A stretch of DNA of 64,000 nt, taken from contig JACQYW010000012.1 of NCBI GenBank assembly GCA_016208015.1, positions 186,001-250,000 of the forward strand, read 5' to 3'. This document shows, piece after piece, positions 36,817 through 45,480 of this stretch. Source of the DNA: Nitrosomonadales bacterium (GTDB lineage: Bacteria; Pseudomonadota; Gammaproteobacteria; Burkholderiales; Gallionellaceae). A program made the translations under genes and the position numbers. Position 1 is the first letter of the stretch; each line of letters begins with the position of its first letter. Under the pieces are notes generated by a model. It did no database searches. It saw nothing but the letters and a program-made list of their open reading frames with translations, and was not told the origin of the DNA.

Positions 36817-38220
36817 TCAAAAGATGTAGAACAACAACACCCAGGCAAATACATTGCCGCCGACCGCCGCAGCCAGCGCGGCCAGCGCGAGCACTTTTTT
36901 GCGCAGTTCGATCGTCTGCACCATGCGCCATCCCAGCCACAGGCTCCACAGCGCGGCCAGGGCCAGCAGCGCGCCGCGCACTTCGGGCAGCCAGGGCAGG
37001 GCGATGCCCTCGGCCTTGAGCAGGGTCACGGTCAGCGCGGACAGTCCGAGGAACACGCCCAGCCCGCCCATCGGGATGAGGGTGTAGGCGAGCCAGCGCG
37101 CGTTCTGTTTTGTGCTGCCCGGCAACACCGCACCGGCCGCGCGCAGCCACAGCGCGATCCAGCCGCCGAGCAGCAGCGCCACGGCGGCGATGTAGGCGAG
37201 TACGCCGAGTCCGTCCAGCCAGGTGAACACGTCGTTGGCCTCCGGGTAATGGGTCAGCAGCCACCAGGGCGCGTTGTCCTGCAACAGGGCGTAGGAATCG
37301 CGCTCGATCAGCCAGGTGGCGACTTGGGTCTTGAGCGCAACGAACCAGGGCGAGGACGACCACTGGAACGCCCCCACTGCGGTGCCGATGATGCCGAACA
37401 CCAGCAGGCGCGCTTCCCAGGCGTTGGCCTCGGCGGGTCTCATGTTGGCGACTTCCGCACCCGGAATGCGCGCGGAGAGTTTGACCGCATCGCGGTGCCC
37501 GCTGCAGCGCCCGCACATATGGCATTCGGCAGCGCTCTTCATGCGCCGCATGTCGACCAGCGGCGCGCAGTTGACCAGCAGGGGATGGATCGCGGCGGCG
37601 GCATCCCACTGTGCGCGGTCCACCTTGAAATGCACCGGCGCCAGCCGCGCGAGCAGCGCGAACACGCCCGAGACCGGGCACAGGTGGCGGCACCACACGC
37701 GCTTGCCGCGACCGTAGATTAAGCCGACGGCAACCGCGGCGACGGTGGAGCCGCCCAGCACCAGCAGCACCGCCTTGGGATATTCGTACACGCTCACCAG
37801 TTGGCCGTACACCGTGGTGAGCACGAAAGCCGCGAACGGCCAGCCGCCCCATTTCAGCCAGCGCGGCACCGGGCGGCCGAGGCCGTGACGGCTGGCGAGT
37901 TCGGTGAGCGTGCCTTCCGGGCAGAACACGCCGCACCATACCCGCCCCAGCGTGAGCGTGGAAACGATCACGAACGGCCACCAGATTCCCCAGAACATGA
38001 ACTGCGCGAGCAGGGTGAGATCGTTCAGCACGCTGGAATCGCTGTCCGGCAGCGGCAGGAACGCGGGCACCGTCACCAGCAGCAGATAGAAGATCACCAC
38101 CGCCCACTGGATGCCGACGATGAGCGTGCGATGTTGGCGCAGGGCATCGCCCAGGCGTTGCAGGCGCGTGGCAGGCAACGCGGGAGATGGCTGGAAGAAG
38201 ATCGGCTGTTCCATTTTCAT
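36817..38220 (-). CDS. ftrD: FtrD-like polytopic iron-sulfur protein
   Basis: A 467-residue membrane protein with about eight helices and cysteine motifs of the NapH/NosR/CcoG ferredoxin kind: VWCGVFCPEG, VWCRHLCPVSG and CHMCGRC. It follows an FTR1 permease gene, as FtrD does in FtrABCD ferrous-iron uptake systems, where it is proposed to handle electrons. ATG 38220 is chosen over a TTG 9 nt upstream. The third cluster motif lacks the usual closing cysteine-proline, so it may hold fewer clusters than classical family members. Confidence 0.72.
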   Translation of the reverse strand: MKMEQPIFFQPSPALPATRLQRLGDALRQHRTLIVGIQWAVVIFYLLLVTVPAFLPLPDSDSSVLNDLTLLAQFMFWGIWWPFVIVSTLTLGRVWCGVFCPEGTLTELASRHGLGRPVPRWLKWGGWPFAAFVLTTVYGQLVSVYEYPKAVLLVLGGSTVAAVAVGLIYGRGKRVWCRHLCPVSGVFALLARLAPVHFKVDRAQWDAAAAIHPLLVNCAPLVDMRRMKSAAECHMCGRCSGHRDAVKLSARIPGAEVANMRPAEANAWEARLLVFGIIGTAVGAFQWSSSPWFVALKTQVATWLIERDSYALLQDNAPWWLLTHYPEANDVFTWLDGLGVLAYIAAVALLLGGWIALWLRAAGAVLPGSTKQNARWLAYTLIPMGGLGVFLGLSALTVTLLKAEGIALPWLPEVRGALLALAALWSLWLGWRMVQTIELRKKVLALAALAAAVGGNVFAWVLLFYIF

Positions 38221-38247
38221 GATGATCAAAAGCCCGGTTTAAGTTAT

Positions 38248-38296
38248 GTAGGGTGCGCTTGCGCACCACAAGCACTGGTGCGCAAGCGCACCCTAC
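38248..38296. repeat. Perfect long inverted repeat (REP-like hairpin)
   Basis: Twenty-one-bp perfect stem (38248-38268 with 38276-38296) around a 7-nt loop, between ftrC and ftrD. The arm begins GTAGGGTGCGCTTGCGCACC, typical of REP/palindromic units dispersed in proteobacterial genomes. Confidence 0.8.
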
Positions 38297-38301
38297 GTGT
38301 T

Positions 38302-39117
38302 TTACGACACGCGTTTCTGCAACCGCGGCCAACCAAGCACCATTGCCCAGTACGCGCCATACACCAGCAGCAAGGTCAGCGCCGGTTGCGCGCGGTAGCC
38401 GGTGAGGGCGGCGATCAGGTTGCCGGCGGCGGCGTTGTCGTCGAGCAGGAAAGAGCTGTCCCACACCGGATCGACCAGTGCCGGAACCCAGTCGTAGCCG
38501 ATCATCTTTTCCACCCCGCCGACCAGCAGTCCGGCGGCGAGAATCAGCAGCAGGGTTTCGCTGACGACGAAGAAATGTTTCCACGACAGCGTGCGTCCGC
38601 CGCGAACCAGTAGCCAGAACGTGACCAGTGCGAGCGCGAAACCGGCCATACCCGCCGCGAGGAATTGCACGAAACCCATGCCGTGCTGCGACATGCCGGT
38701 GCCGTAGAGGAAGATCACCGTTTCCGCCCCTTCGCGCGCGACCGCGAGCATGGCGATGAGCGAGACGCCCATCCAGTTGGCGTTGTCGGTCGCGCGTTGC
38801 AGACTGGTTTCCATTTCCTTCTTCAGCGTGCGCCCGTGCTTGCGCATCCAGAACACCATCTGCGTGATCAGCGCCGCCGCGACCAGCATCATGCCGAGCT
38901 GGAAGTAATCCAGCGCGTCGCCGTCCAGGCTGCTGTACACCCCCATCATCGCCAGCGCGAGCAGCCCGGCCAGTGCCAGCCCCGCCGCCACGCCGCCCCA
39001 CAGGTAGCGCATGCCGCGCGCGCCCTCGGGGTGCGCCTTGAGCCAGGCGTAGAGGATGCCCACCACCAGGATGCCTTCGACGCTCTCGCGCCATACGATG
39101 AAAAAAGTATTGCCCAC
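38302..39117 (-). CDS. ftrC: FTR1-family iron permease
   Basis: A 271-residue inner-membrane protein of about seven helices with the two RExxE iron-binding motifs: RESVEG near 10 and REGAE near 128. FTR1/EfeU proteins move ferric ion after oxidation of ferrous iron. It lies between the cupredoxin gene (9 nt upstream) and the FtrD-like gene, separated from the latter by a REP-like hairpin. The protein is typical in length. Confidence 0.92.
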   Translation of the reverse strand: MGNTFFIVWRESVEGILVVGILYAWLKAHPEGARGMRYLWGGVAAGLALAGLLALAMMGVYSSLDGDALDYFQLGMMLVAAALITQMVFWMRKHGRTLKKEMETSLQRATDNANWMGVSLIAMLAVAREGAETVIFLYGTGMSQHGMGFVQFLAAGMAGFALALVTFWLLVRGGRTLSWKHFFVVSETLLLILAAGLLVGGVEKMIGYDWVPALVDPVWDSSFLLDDNAAAGNLIAALTGYRAQPALTLLLVYGAYWAMVLGWPRLQKRVS

Positions 39118-39126
39118 GGCGTTCTC

Positions 39127-39483
39127 CTATTTGACGACGATCTGGCCTTTGGCGGTGTCCATGTGGAACTCGCCGAAGAATTTATAAGTGCCCGGTTTCA
39201 TCGGTGCGAACACCAGCGTGCGGGTGACGCCGGGCGCGAGCACCGTTTCCTTACGCAGTTCCAGGCTTTCGAATTCTTCCGGGCCCGGGCCTTCGTTCCT
39301 GATCTCGATGCGGAATCTTTTTCCGGCGGGCGCAGTTATGGTCTCGGGATAAAAGCGCCCGTCCTTTGCGATGAGCTGGAAGGTGGGCATGTCCTCCGCG
39401 AACACGGCGGGCGACTGCGCCAGCAGCATTGCCAGCAGGGCGGCACGCGCCGCGCTCCAGGTTGCGTTACCGAAAAAATTCAT
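39127..39483 (-). CDS. ftrB: Exported cupredoxin-domain protein (FtrB-like)
   Basis: A 118-residue protein with a signal peptide (..LLAQSPAVFAED) and a cupredoxin-like fold. It resembles the cupredoxin domain of EfeO or FtrB: the chain begins with TFQLIAKDGRFYPETITAPAG and the metal-site area includes EFHMDTAKG. FtrB is proposed to oxidise or present iron to the FTR1 permease. It is directly upstream of the permease gene. Confidence 0.8.
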   Translation of the reverse strand: MNFFGNATWSAARAALLAMLLAQSPAVFAEDMPTFQLIAKDGRFYPETITAPAGKRFRIEIRNEGPGPEEFESLELRKETVLAPGVTRTLVFAPMKPGTYKFFGEFHMDTAKGQIVVK

Positions 39484-39544
39484 TACATCTCTCCTTCGCC
39501 GCGCCGGGCGCGGCGTCTATCAAGTCATTGCCAACAGCGGCGGC

Positions 39545-39997
39545 CTAAGCCGTGAACGTTCCGGTCGAGCCGGGCGTGCGCAGCATCTTGTCCACTTCGC
39601 CGAAATGCAGTTCTTCTGCACTGATCAATTCGCGGGCGTAATCTTCGAGCAACACGGAACGGTTGCGCGCCACTTCCAGCAGCTCGTAATAGGCGCGCTT
39701 GGCCGAGTTCTCGTGCGCCAGCGATTCGCGCAGAATGTCGCCGATATCGTGCTTGCTGCTCTCCAGCAACGGACCGATGGCCAGCGACGGATGCCCGCCC
39801 AGATGGGTAATCAGTTCTCCCGCGCGCCGGGCATGCAGCAGCCCTTCGTCCGCCTGGGCCTGTAGCCACGACACGATGGGAATGCGGTTGTAGCCGAACA
39901 CCATCAGGGCATAGTGGGTGTAGCGCACGACACCTGCCAGTTCCAGTTCCATGATCTTGTTCAGCAGTTCAATCGCCTTGTTTTTATCGAGTTCCAT
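39545..39997 (-). CDS. Ferritin-like (bacterioferritin-type) protein
   Basis: A 150-residue four-helix-bundle protein with carboxylate/histidine positions of the ferritin-like family: IMELELAGVVRYTHYALM, ADEGLLHARRAGE, LAHENSAKRAYYELLE and ISAEELHFGEV. Such proteins oxidise and store iron. The start at 39997 follows AGGAGGCACAAA, and an in-frame upstream extension lacks a good start. It is within the Fur-box-headed iron operon. Whether it forms a cage or acts as a small oxidase is not clear from sequence. Confidence 0.82.
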   Translation of the reverse strand: MELDKNKAIELLNKIMELELAGVVRYTHYALMVFGYNRIPIVSWLQAQADEGLLHARRAGELITHLGGHPSLAIGPLLESSKHDIGDILRESLAHENSAKRAYYELLEVARNRSVLLEDYARELISAEELHFGEVDKMLRTPGSTGTFTA

Positions 39998-40055
39998 TTT
40001 GTGCCTCCTTTCATCGATGAGTCGGGGACCGCCGGTGATCGCGCGGCCCCGCAAC

Positions 40056-41486
40056 TCAGTAAATCAACTGGGCGCGCAAGCCGTAGATTTTCACGGTTGT
40101 TGCGGCAGCGTTGCCGGCCGGGTTCCGGATCAACTGGAAATCCGGCGACAGTTCAAACTGCTGGTTGATGCGGTAACGGTAGTAGAGCTCCATTACCTGC
40201 TCCGATCCTTGCGCGGTGTAGCCGTAATCGGGGTTGCCGTCGGCATCTGCATCCAGCGTCGCGGAGTCGCTGCTGAAATTGGCGCTGATGCGTTGCGAAC
40301 TGAACGCCATCCCGATGGTGTCGCCGGCACGGTTCCAGTAACTGCCGACGAACTCCGCGCCCAGCGAAGCGGCGCGGTCGAACCGCAGCTTGCCTTTGCT
40401 GCCATGGCCGTAGCGCCCGAATGCAGTGATGCCGTCGCCGATGCGCTGATCGAAGCTCACGCCCCATCCGCTGTGCGGGCTGGCAGTGCCGTCATAATCC
40501 GGTCCCTGGCCGTTGTTCCAGGCATAGATGCGGTAATTGCCGATCAGTCCGCCGAAGAGTCTCTGCTGGGACTCGGCCTGGGCGATCACCAGCGGAGAAC
40601 CGAAGAACTTTTCATAGTTGGCCCCCCGACCGGCGCCCAGCAGCCCAAGTGAAAGACGCCACGTTTCGAGCCGCTCCCTTTCGTTCAGGTAGGAGAAGCG
40701 CATGCCCGGGGAAAAGCCGTTGGCATCCACGCCGATGTCGCCGCCTGCATCCAGCAGCGCGTTGTGAACGAACACGGTGTTGAGGAACTGGCGCGTCTCG
40801 TCGTTGGCGGCGGCGTTCTGGTCGAAGAAGGCGAACGGATCCATCTTGCCGAAATTGATCTCCAGACTTTCACGCGAACCGGGCTTGAAGCCGCCGAAAG
40901 GCAGGGGGATGGTGGCCTGGTACCAGGCCTGCCCGAGTATGACCACGCTGTCGTCGGCATTGCCGCCGGAGGCGCGGAATGCGGTGGCATTGGGCTTGGC
41001 GAAGATCGACGGTAGCGCGTTCAAGCCGTTGCCCTGGCCGATACGAAACTGGGCGAAGACCATGCTGTCTGTATCGCCGACCGCAGGCATGGGCAGCTCT
41101 ACCGAGATGTCGCCGCGGTAATTCAACTGGCTCGATGCGATGTCGGTGCCGCCGGGGACGCCCGACGCGCGCTGCGCCACCGTGGTCAGGCTGACGCCGG
41201 CGGTAAGACCGTCCAGCGATTCCACGGTGCGCGCCTGTTTCTGCATGTTGAGGGTCTGCATCTCGACGGCCTTGAGTCGGGTGGCGATCTCGGGTTGGTT
41301 CTCGCTCAGTTGGTCGTCGCCCAGCGCCGCTTCCAGCTTGGCATTGGCTTCTTCCAGCTTCTCTATGCGCTCCCGCAGCTTGCGCAACTCTTCCGTGCCG
41401 GTATCGGCGGCCAGTGCAGGCAGCGAACCGCCCAGCAGAATGCAGGCAAGGGCTGCAGCCAGCGCTCTTTGTTTGAACGGAGGCAT
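40056..41486 (-). CDS. Outer-membrane porin-like protein B
   Basis: A 476-residue porin with a signal peptide (MPPFKQRALAAALACILL.., cut near ALAAD). A coiled-coil (EELRKLRERIEKLEEANAKLEA) comes before a beta-barrel ending in LIY. It resembles carbohydrate-selective OprB-type or related porins. GGGAGG precedes ATG 41486, which lies 2 nt past the stop of the P19 gene. With porin A it brackets the ftr genes, an arrangement that suggests the two porins serve the iron uptake system. Confidence 0.78.
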   Translation of the reverse strand: MPPFKQRALAAALACILLGGSLPALAADTGTEELRKLRERIEKLEEANAKLEAALGDDQLSENQPEIATRLKAVEMQTLNMQKQARTVESLDGLTAGVSLTTVAQRASGVPGGTDIASSQLNYRGDISVELPMPAVGDTDSMVFAQFRIGQGNGLNALPSIFAKPNATAFRASGGNADDSVVILGQAWYQATIPLPFGGFKPGSRESLEINFGKMDPFAFFDQNAAANDETRQFLNTVFVHNALLDAGGDIGVDANGFSPGMRFSYLNERERLETWRLSLGLLGAGRGANYEKFFGSPLVIAQAESQQRLFGGLIGNYRIYAWNNGQGPDYDGTASPHSGWGVSFDQRIGDGITAFGRYGHGSKGKLRFDRAASLGAEFVGSYWNRAGDTIGMAFSSQRISANFSSDSATLDADADGNPDYGYTAQGSEQVMELYYRYRINQQFELSPDFQLIRNPAGNAAATTVKIYGLRAQLIY

Positions 41487-41487
41487 A

Positions 41488-42057
41488 TCAGTAGCCTCCC
41501 TTTTTACCGATGCCGACATAGGTGAATTCGTATTCCGCCTCGAACGTCTTGAACCACGGGCGCACGCCGGTCAGGCGGTCGGTGTGGCGGCCGAAGTGGC
41601 TATGCGGATTGGCGGATGGCGGCGAGATGATGAATTTGACGCTGTACTTGCCGGGCCCCTTGAGTTTGACGTTGTCGCCGTAATGCGGCCCGTCGTTGGC
41701 GACCATGGGCATGAAGTCGCCGCTGACCTTCTCGTTGCTGCCCTGCTTGGTCACTTCGTATTTGATCGACAGATAAGGCATCCAGGCACCCTCTTCGAAG
41801 CCGTTGGCGTTGCTCGACATGGCGTGGATATCCGCTTCCAGATGGATGTCGGATTCCTCGGCCTTGCGCATCATGCCGTCCGGCTCCATCGTGACCGGCT
41901 GTAGATACACGGCGGCGATCTCCATGCCGTTGAGTTGCTGCGGTGTGCCGATCGGGTATTCCAGGGCCTGGGCTGAGAAGCTCAAAGCGGCGCTCAGGAC
42001 GCCCGTAACGGCCAAGGCCAGGGAGCGGTTGGGGAAGTGCTTGGGGCGGTGCTGCAT
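41488..42057 (-). CDS. ftrA: P19/Tp34-family periplasmic iron-binding protein (FtrA-like)
   Basis: A 189-residue protein with a signal peptide (..LSAALSFSAQALEY). The family's metal ligands are in EIAAVYLQPVTMEPDGM, HLEADIHA and PHSHFGRHTD. P19/FetP/FtrA proteins bind iron (with copper) in the periplasm and feed FTR1-type permeases. It is the first gene of the minus-strand iron run, preceded by two Fur boxes, so iron-repressed expression is likely. Confidence 0.9.
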   Translation of the reverse strand: MQHRPKHFPNRSLALAVTGVLSAALSFSAQALEYPIGTPQQLNGMEIAAVYLQPVTMEPDGMMRKAEESDIHLEADIHAMSSNANGFEEGAWMPYLSIKYEVTKQGSNEKVSGDFMPMVANDGPHYGDNVKLKGPGKYSVKFIISPPSANPHSHFGRHTDRLTGVRPWFKTFEAEYEFTYVGIGKKGGY

Positions 42058-42132
42058 GGTCTATCTCCTATTCAAGTGATTGATGTTTATTAACTTATTG
42101 ACTGCATTCCGGCTGGTGAGAACGATTCGCAA

Positions 42133-42149
42133 GTGAGAATGGTTCTCAC
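42133..42149. promoter_or_regulatory. Fur box 1
   Basis: GTGAGAA-TGG-TTCTCAC, an inverted repeat close to the 7-1-7 Fur consensus, centred 22 bp from box 2, between divergent ftrA and fur. Confidence 0.85.
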
Positions 42150-42153
42150 TGTA

Positions 42154-42172
42154 CATGAGAATAATTCTCATG
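42154..42172. promoter_or_regulatory. Fur box 2
   Basis: TGAGAAT-A-ATTCTCA at 42156-42170 is an exact 7-1-7 Fur box, extended by one more pair on each side (CATG.. to ..CATG). The spacing of two helical turns from box 1 suggests two Fur dimers on one DNA face. Confidence 0.9.
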
Positions 42173-42204
42173 CGCAAGTATTTTTGTTAAAGTCGCAACC
42201 GTGA

Positions 42205-43053
<849 letters not shown>

Positions 43054-43494
43054 CCCATGGTTTCTCCACCCACTGGATGCCAACGGCGTTCGGTGGTGAT
43101 CTGTAGAGCTGCAAAGCGATAGTTTGAACAGCAAGACCGCTGTAGAATTTTTGGCACAAACTACATGAAGCCGCTATTTTTCATTGAGTTATAAATCTTT
43201 CCCACCGTGGTGCGCTAATCGAAGAGCACAAACTCACAACAAAGCCAAGAGCGCTTTCCTGCATCCTGAAAACTCATAGCAACCCATTCGGGTTATAAAA
43301 ATGTAACAAAATCACCTCTTTTAGGTACTAGGCATCCTTTGCATACGATGTGTAGCATCAAATATAAGTGCAAACGTGTTGCCAAAATAGTTTACCTTTC
43401 AGACATTGGTTGCTCGTATTTCACTTATTTCAAATTATAAATAGCGAATTCCCTCACATGCGGAACTTTGCTAAAACCTCACAGGGAGAAAAAG
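43054..43494. other. A+T-rich intergenic region before the unknown membrane gene
   Basis: 441 bp with no supported gene. It is clearly richer in A and T than the flanking genes and has runs such as TTATAAATAG near 43435. It could hold the promoter of 43495-44271; no consensus element is convincing. Confidence 0.5.
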
Positions 43495-43794
43495 ATGGAT
43501 TTTAATGTCAATGTCGTATTAAGTATCGTCGCCACACTGGTTATGTTTTACTGCCTGTACTTGGTGCTATCACTCAAATCCAGCATTCCTGGCGGCATGG
43601 TAGGCAAGCATTGGAACTTCCTGACTCTGCTGGTGGTGCTGTTCAACATTGGTTACCTGACAACCCCCTTCTTTGACCAACTGCCAAACGAAATCATCCG
43701 GTTGGTTGCTTCATGTATCTTCCTCTTTGGAGCTGTCTATGTGGCAGTGACCATCCGTCTTATTTTTAACATCATTCGTGAGTTAACTGAATAA
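43495..43794 (+). CDS. Small three-helix membrane protein, unknown
   Basis: A 99-residue protein with three hydrophobic segments (about 5-25, 43-62 and 70-93) and short polar links (SIPGGMVGKHWN, FFDQLPNEII). I do not recognise it. GGGAGAAAAAG precedes the ATG. The next gene starts 12 nt later, so the two form a small operon. Base use is richer in A+T than the surrounding genes, a sign of possible transfer. Confidence 0.65.
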   Translation: MDFNVNVVLSIVATLVMFYCLYLVLSLKSSIPGGMVGKHWNFLTLLVVLFNIGYLTTPFFDQLPNEIIRLVASCIFLFGAVYVAVTIRLIFNIIRELTE

Positions 43795-43806
43795 GCCGGG
43801 GTGATC

Positions 43807-44271
43807 ATGCAGCCAGATGTGGTCTTGTTCCGCACCCCGAAGGGTGAGGAAATTCTCCTCAGCCGCGGCCCCGAGATATCCACTAATCAACGGCGTGCCT
43901 TGCTGGTCATTGATGGCAAGACGACAGTTTCCAATCTTGAAAAAACCGTGTTCTGGGTCAGCGACGTGATTGCGGAGCTTGAGGAATTGTATGCAATGGG
44001 TCTCGTTCATGATGACGTGTCGACGATACGTACCGAGGTCGGTCAGGTCGGAGGTGCAGGTCTGATATTAAAAGCCCAACTGGCAAGCATCGCCAAAGAG
44101 TTGTTGGGCAGTAACGCAGAACGAATTGTCAAGAAAATCGAAGAAGCTGATGGCACGCCGGAAGCACTTGAGCAGGTGTTGATGGGCTGCAAGAAGCTGA
44201 TCAAATTAACCATCAATGAGGAAATCGCTGACACTTTCCTGCAGCGTGGGCGCAAAGTGATCGGCAAATAG
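43807..44271 (+). CDS. Unknown soluble protein, 154 residues
   Basis: No family recognised. The N-terminal part (VVLFRTPKGEEILLSRGPEIS..RRALLVIDGKTTVSNLE) leads to a segment that reads like a winged-helix (SDVIAELEELYAMGLVHDD). The C-terminal part is helical (LASIAKELLGSNAERIVKKIEEADGT). Similar two-part layouts occur in regulatory or PATAN/PilZ-associated proteins, but this is only a resemblance. It follows the membrane protein by 12 nt. A TTG/GTG start at 43801 is possible; ATG 43807 is used. Confidence 0.55.
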   Translation: MQPDVVLFRTPKGEEILLSRGPEISTNQRRALLVIDGKTTVSNLEKTVFWVSDVIAELEELYAMGLVHDDVSTIRTEVGQVGGAGLILKAQLASIAKELLGSNAERIVKKIEEADGTPEALEQVLMGCKKLIKLTINEEIADTFLQRGRKVIGK

Positions 44272-44319
44272 CAGCCCAATTCGGGCTATTCCACCAAGGC
44301 ATGGACCAAGTTCGTCAGT

Positions 44320-44415
44320 AACGCCACGGCGGATGTTGCGATAGGCAGTGGCAGGTGTTGACCTTCAGTATTCCGCCGCGCCCTTCGCTGCATTAGCCTT
44401 TGCCGTGCATCACTT
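44320..44415 (-). pseudogene. Smr-domain fragment with internal stop
   Basis: Read on the minus strand from about 44413, the frame gives VMHGKG, a stop, then CSEGRGGILKVNTCHCLSQHPP, which closely tracks the Smr protein encoded at 54500-55018 (VIHGKGWRSEGRDGILKVNTRHWLTQHPG). A stop codon replaces the Trp codon and the rest of the domain is missing. This is a short decayed copy, perhaps from a local duplication or a removed gene. Confidence 0.7.
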
Positions 44416-44420
44416 TTGAG

Positions 44421-44447
44421 CCGCCACAGCAGATTCTGCTGTGGCGG
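44421..44447. terminator. Strong palindrome downstream of 43807-44271, possible terminator
   Basis: Thirteen-nt arms (44421-44433 and 44435-44447) form a near-perfect palindrome, followed by TTTGCTTTT on the plus strand. It may end transcription of the two unknown genes. Confidence 0.5.
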
Positions 44448-44735
44448 TTTGCTTTTGCATTTCGATTTGGTTTTGAAATTTGCCTTGCCTCTGGCTTGCG
44501 GTTTGATGTGGCTCGTGAAACAGCAATGTCAGAATCGAACTGCAGCTGATGGACTCACGCTTCAACCGGGTCACGCTCCGGAGATCGGTTGCGCGAACTC
44601 GACTGCACCAAGCCCTCGCGCTATGCACCGTTCTTGTGCGCAAATCAATAGATCGTTCCATGGATGCCTATATATCAAAGCGATCCGGCCTTGGCTCGCT
44701 TATTGCTGACCTGTACCGAAAAGCGGGGTGCAAAC

Positions 44736-45311
44736 TTGAAACGAATTCTGATAATCGATGATGTAAGGGACAGGGCAGCATGGTTAAAGGCCAGTCTTGA
44801 GCTGGCCGAGTTCGATGTCGTCGGGGTATTGGCCTGGGAGCAGGTGGACGAACGCTCGATACAAGCTGCCTCGGCCGACGTGATCATCGTCGATGCCAAC
44901 GCACCGGGGCGCGACACGCTGGAGCAGATCAGCCTGATGTCCACCACGCTGGAGAAACCGGTGGTCGTGCTGGGGGCACAGAAAGACCAGCACAGCATCC
45001 AGGAGGCGATGCGGGCCGGGGTCAGTGCCTATGTGTCGCATACGGTTCAGAGCGATGATTTGAGCGGTATCATCAACGTGGCTGCGGCGCGGTTCCTGGA
45101 GCATAAGCGTCTGCGCGATGAACTAAAGGAAGCGAAGAGCCAACTGGTCGAACGCAAGCTGGTGGATAAGGCCAAGGGCATCTTGATGGCCGACCACGGC
45201 TATAGCGAACCCGAGGCCTATAAGCGCATGCGCAACATGGCTATGAGCAAAGGCAAACGAATGGCGGAGATCGCCGAGGCGATCATCTTCGCCAAGGAAT
45301 TGAGTGCGTGA
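44736..45311 (+). CDS. NasT-like response regulator with ANTAR RNA-binding domain
   Basis: A 191-residue antiterminator. An N-terminal receiver-like domain (MKRILIIDDVRD; phosphoacceptor region VIIVDANAPGRD) is followed by a coiled linker and an ANTAR domain (about 130-190: LVERKLVDKAKGILM.., YKRMRNMAM, KRMAEIAEAI). ANTAR proteins bind two-hairpin RNA leaders and prevent a terminator from forming. Two such leaders are present, before nrtA (45481) and nirB (48842). The start is taken at TTG 44736, where the receiver domain begins; an ATG 72 nt upstream would add an unlikely extension. No nasS-like cytoplasmic sensor gene is beside it. Confidence 0.87.
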   Translation: MKRILIIDDVRDRAAWLKASLELAEFDVVGVLAWEQVDERSIQAASADVIIVDANAPGRDTLEQISLMSTTLEKPVVVLGAQKDQHSIQEAMRAGVSAYVSHTVQSDDLSGIINVAAARFLEHKRLRDELKEAKSQLVERKLVDKAKGILMADHGYSEPEAYKRMRNMAMSKGKRMAEIAEAIIFAKELSA

Positions 45312-45448
45312 AAAGTGTGCGGCTGGTGCACTGCACTGGACTGATGCACCAAAGCTGGACGTTATCTGCATGAGGCAAGTTCGAATGGTTGACTGCAATA
45401 AATATTCATCCGGATGATTTCAAAGCAATAAAAAATAAATTCGATTAC

Positions 45449-45464
45449 TGGCACGACTGTTGCA
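45449..45464 (+). promoter_or_regulatory. Sigma-54 promoter of the nitrate-transport operon
   Basis: TGGCACG-N4-TTGCA matches the -24/-12 consensus with GG and GC 12 bp apart. The predicted start (about 45475) falls just before the ANTAR leader hairpin at 45481. This implies NtrC-type nitrogen control. Confidence 0.85.
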
Positions 45465-45480
45465 TTGCTTTAACCATCAA

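Larger units (their letters stand above)
44272..44735. other. Intergenic region before the ANTAR regulator gene
   Basis: 464 bp holding the Smr-domain remnant (44320-44415, minus strand) and a hairpin (44421-44447). After that, to 44735, I see no supported gene: short open frames there have no ribosome-binding sites or family likeness. Confidence 0.5.

Noticed and set aside
36797..39094. A very long open frame (765 codons) on the minus strand across ftrD and ftrC
   Set aside because: It is in another frame over two well-recognised membrane proteins, is extremely rich in Arg, Gly, Ala and Pro, and shows no domain.
44410..44661. A small minus-strand open frame before the ANTAR regulator
   Set aside because: No ribosome-binding site, no family likeness, and it covers the palindrome at 44421-44447.
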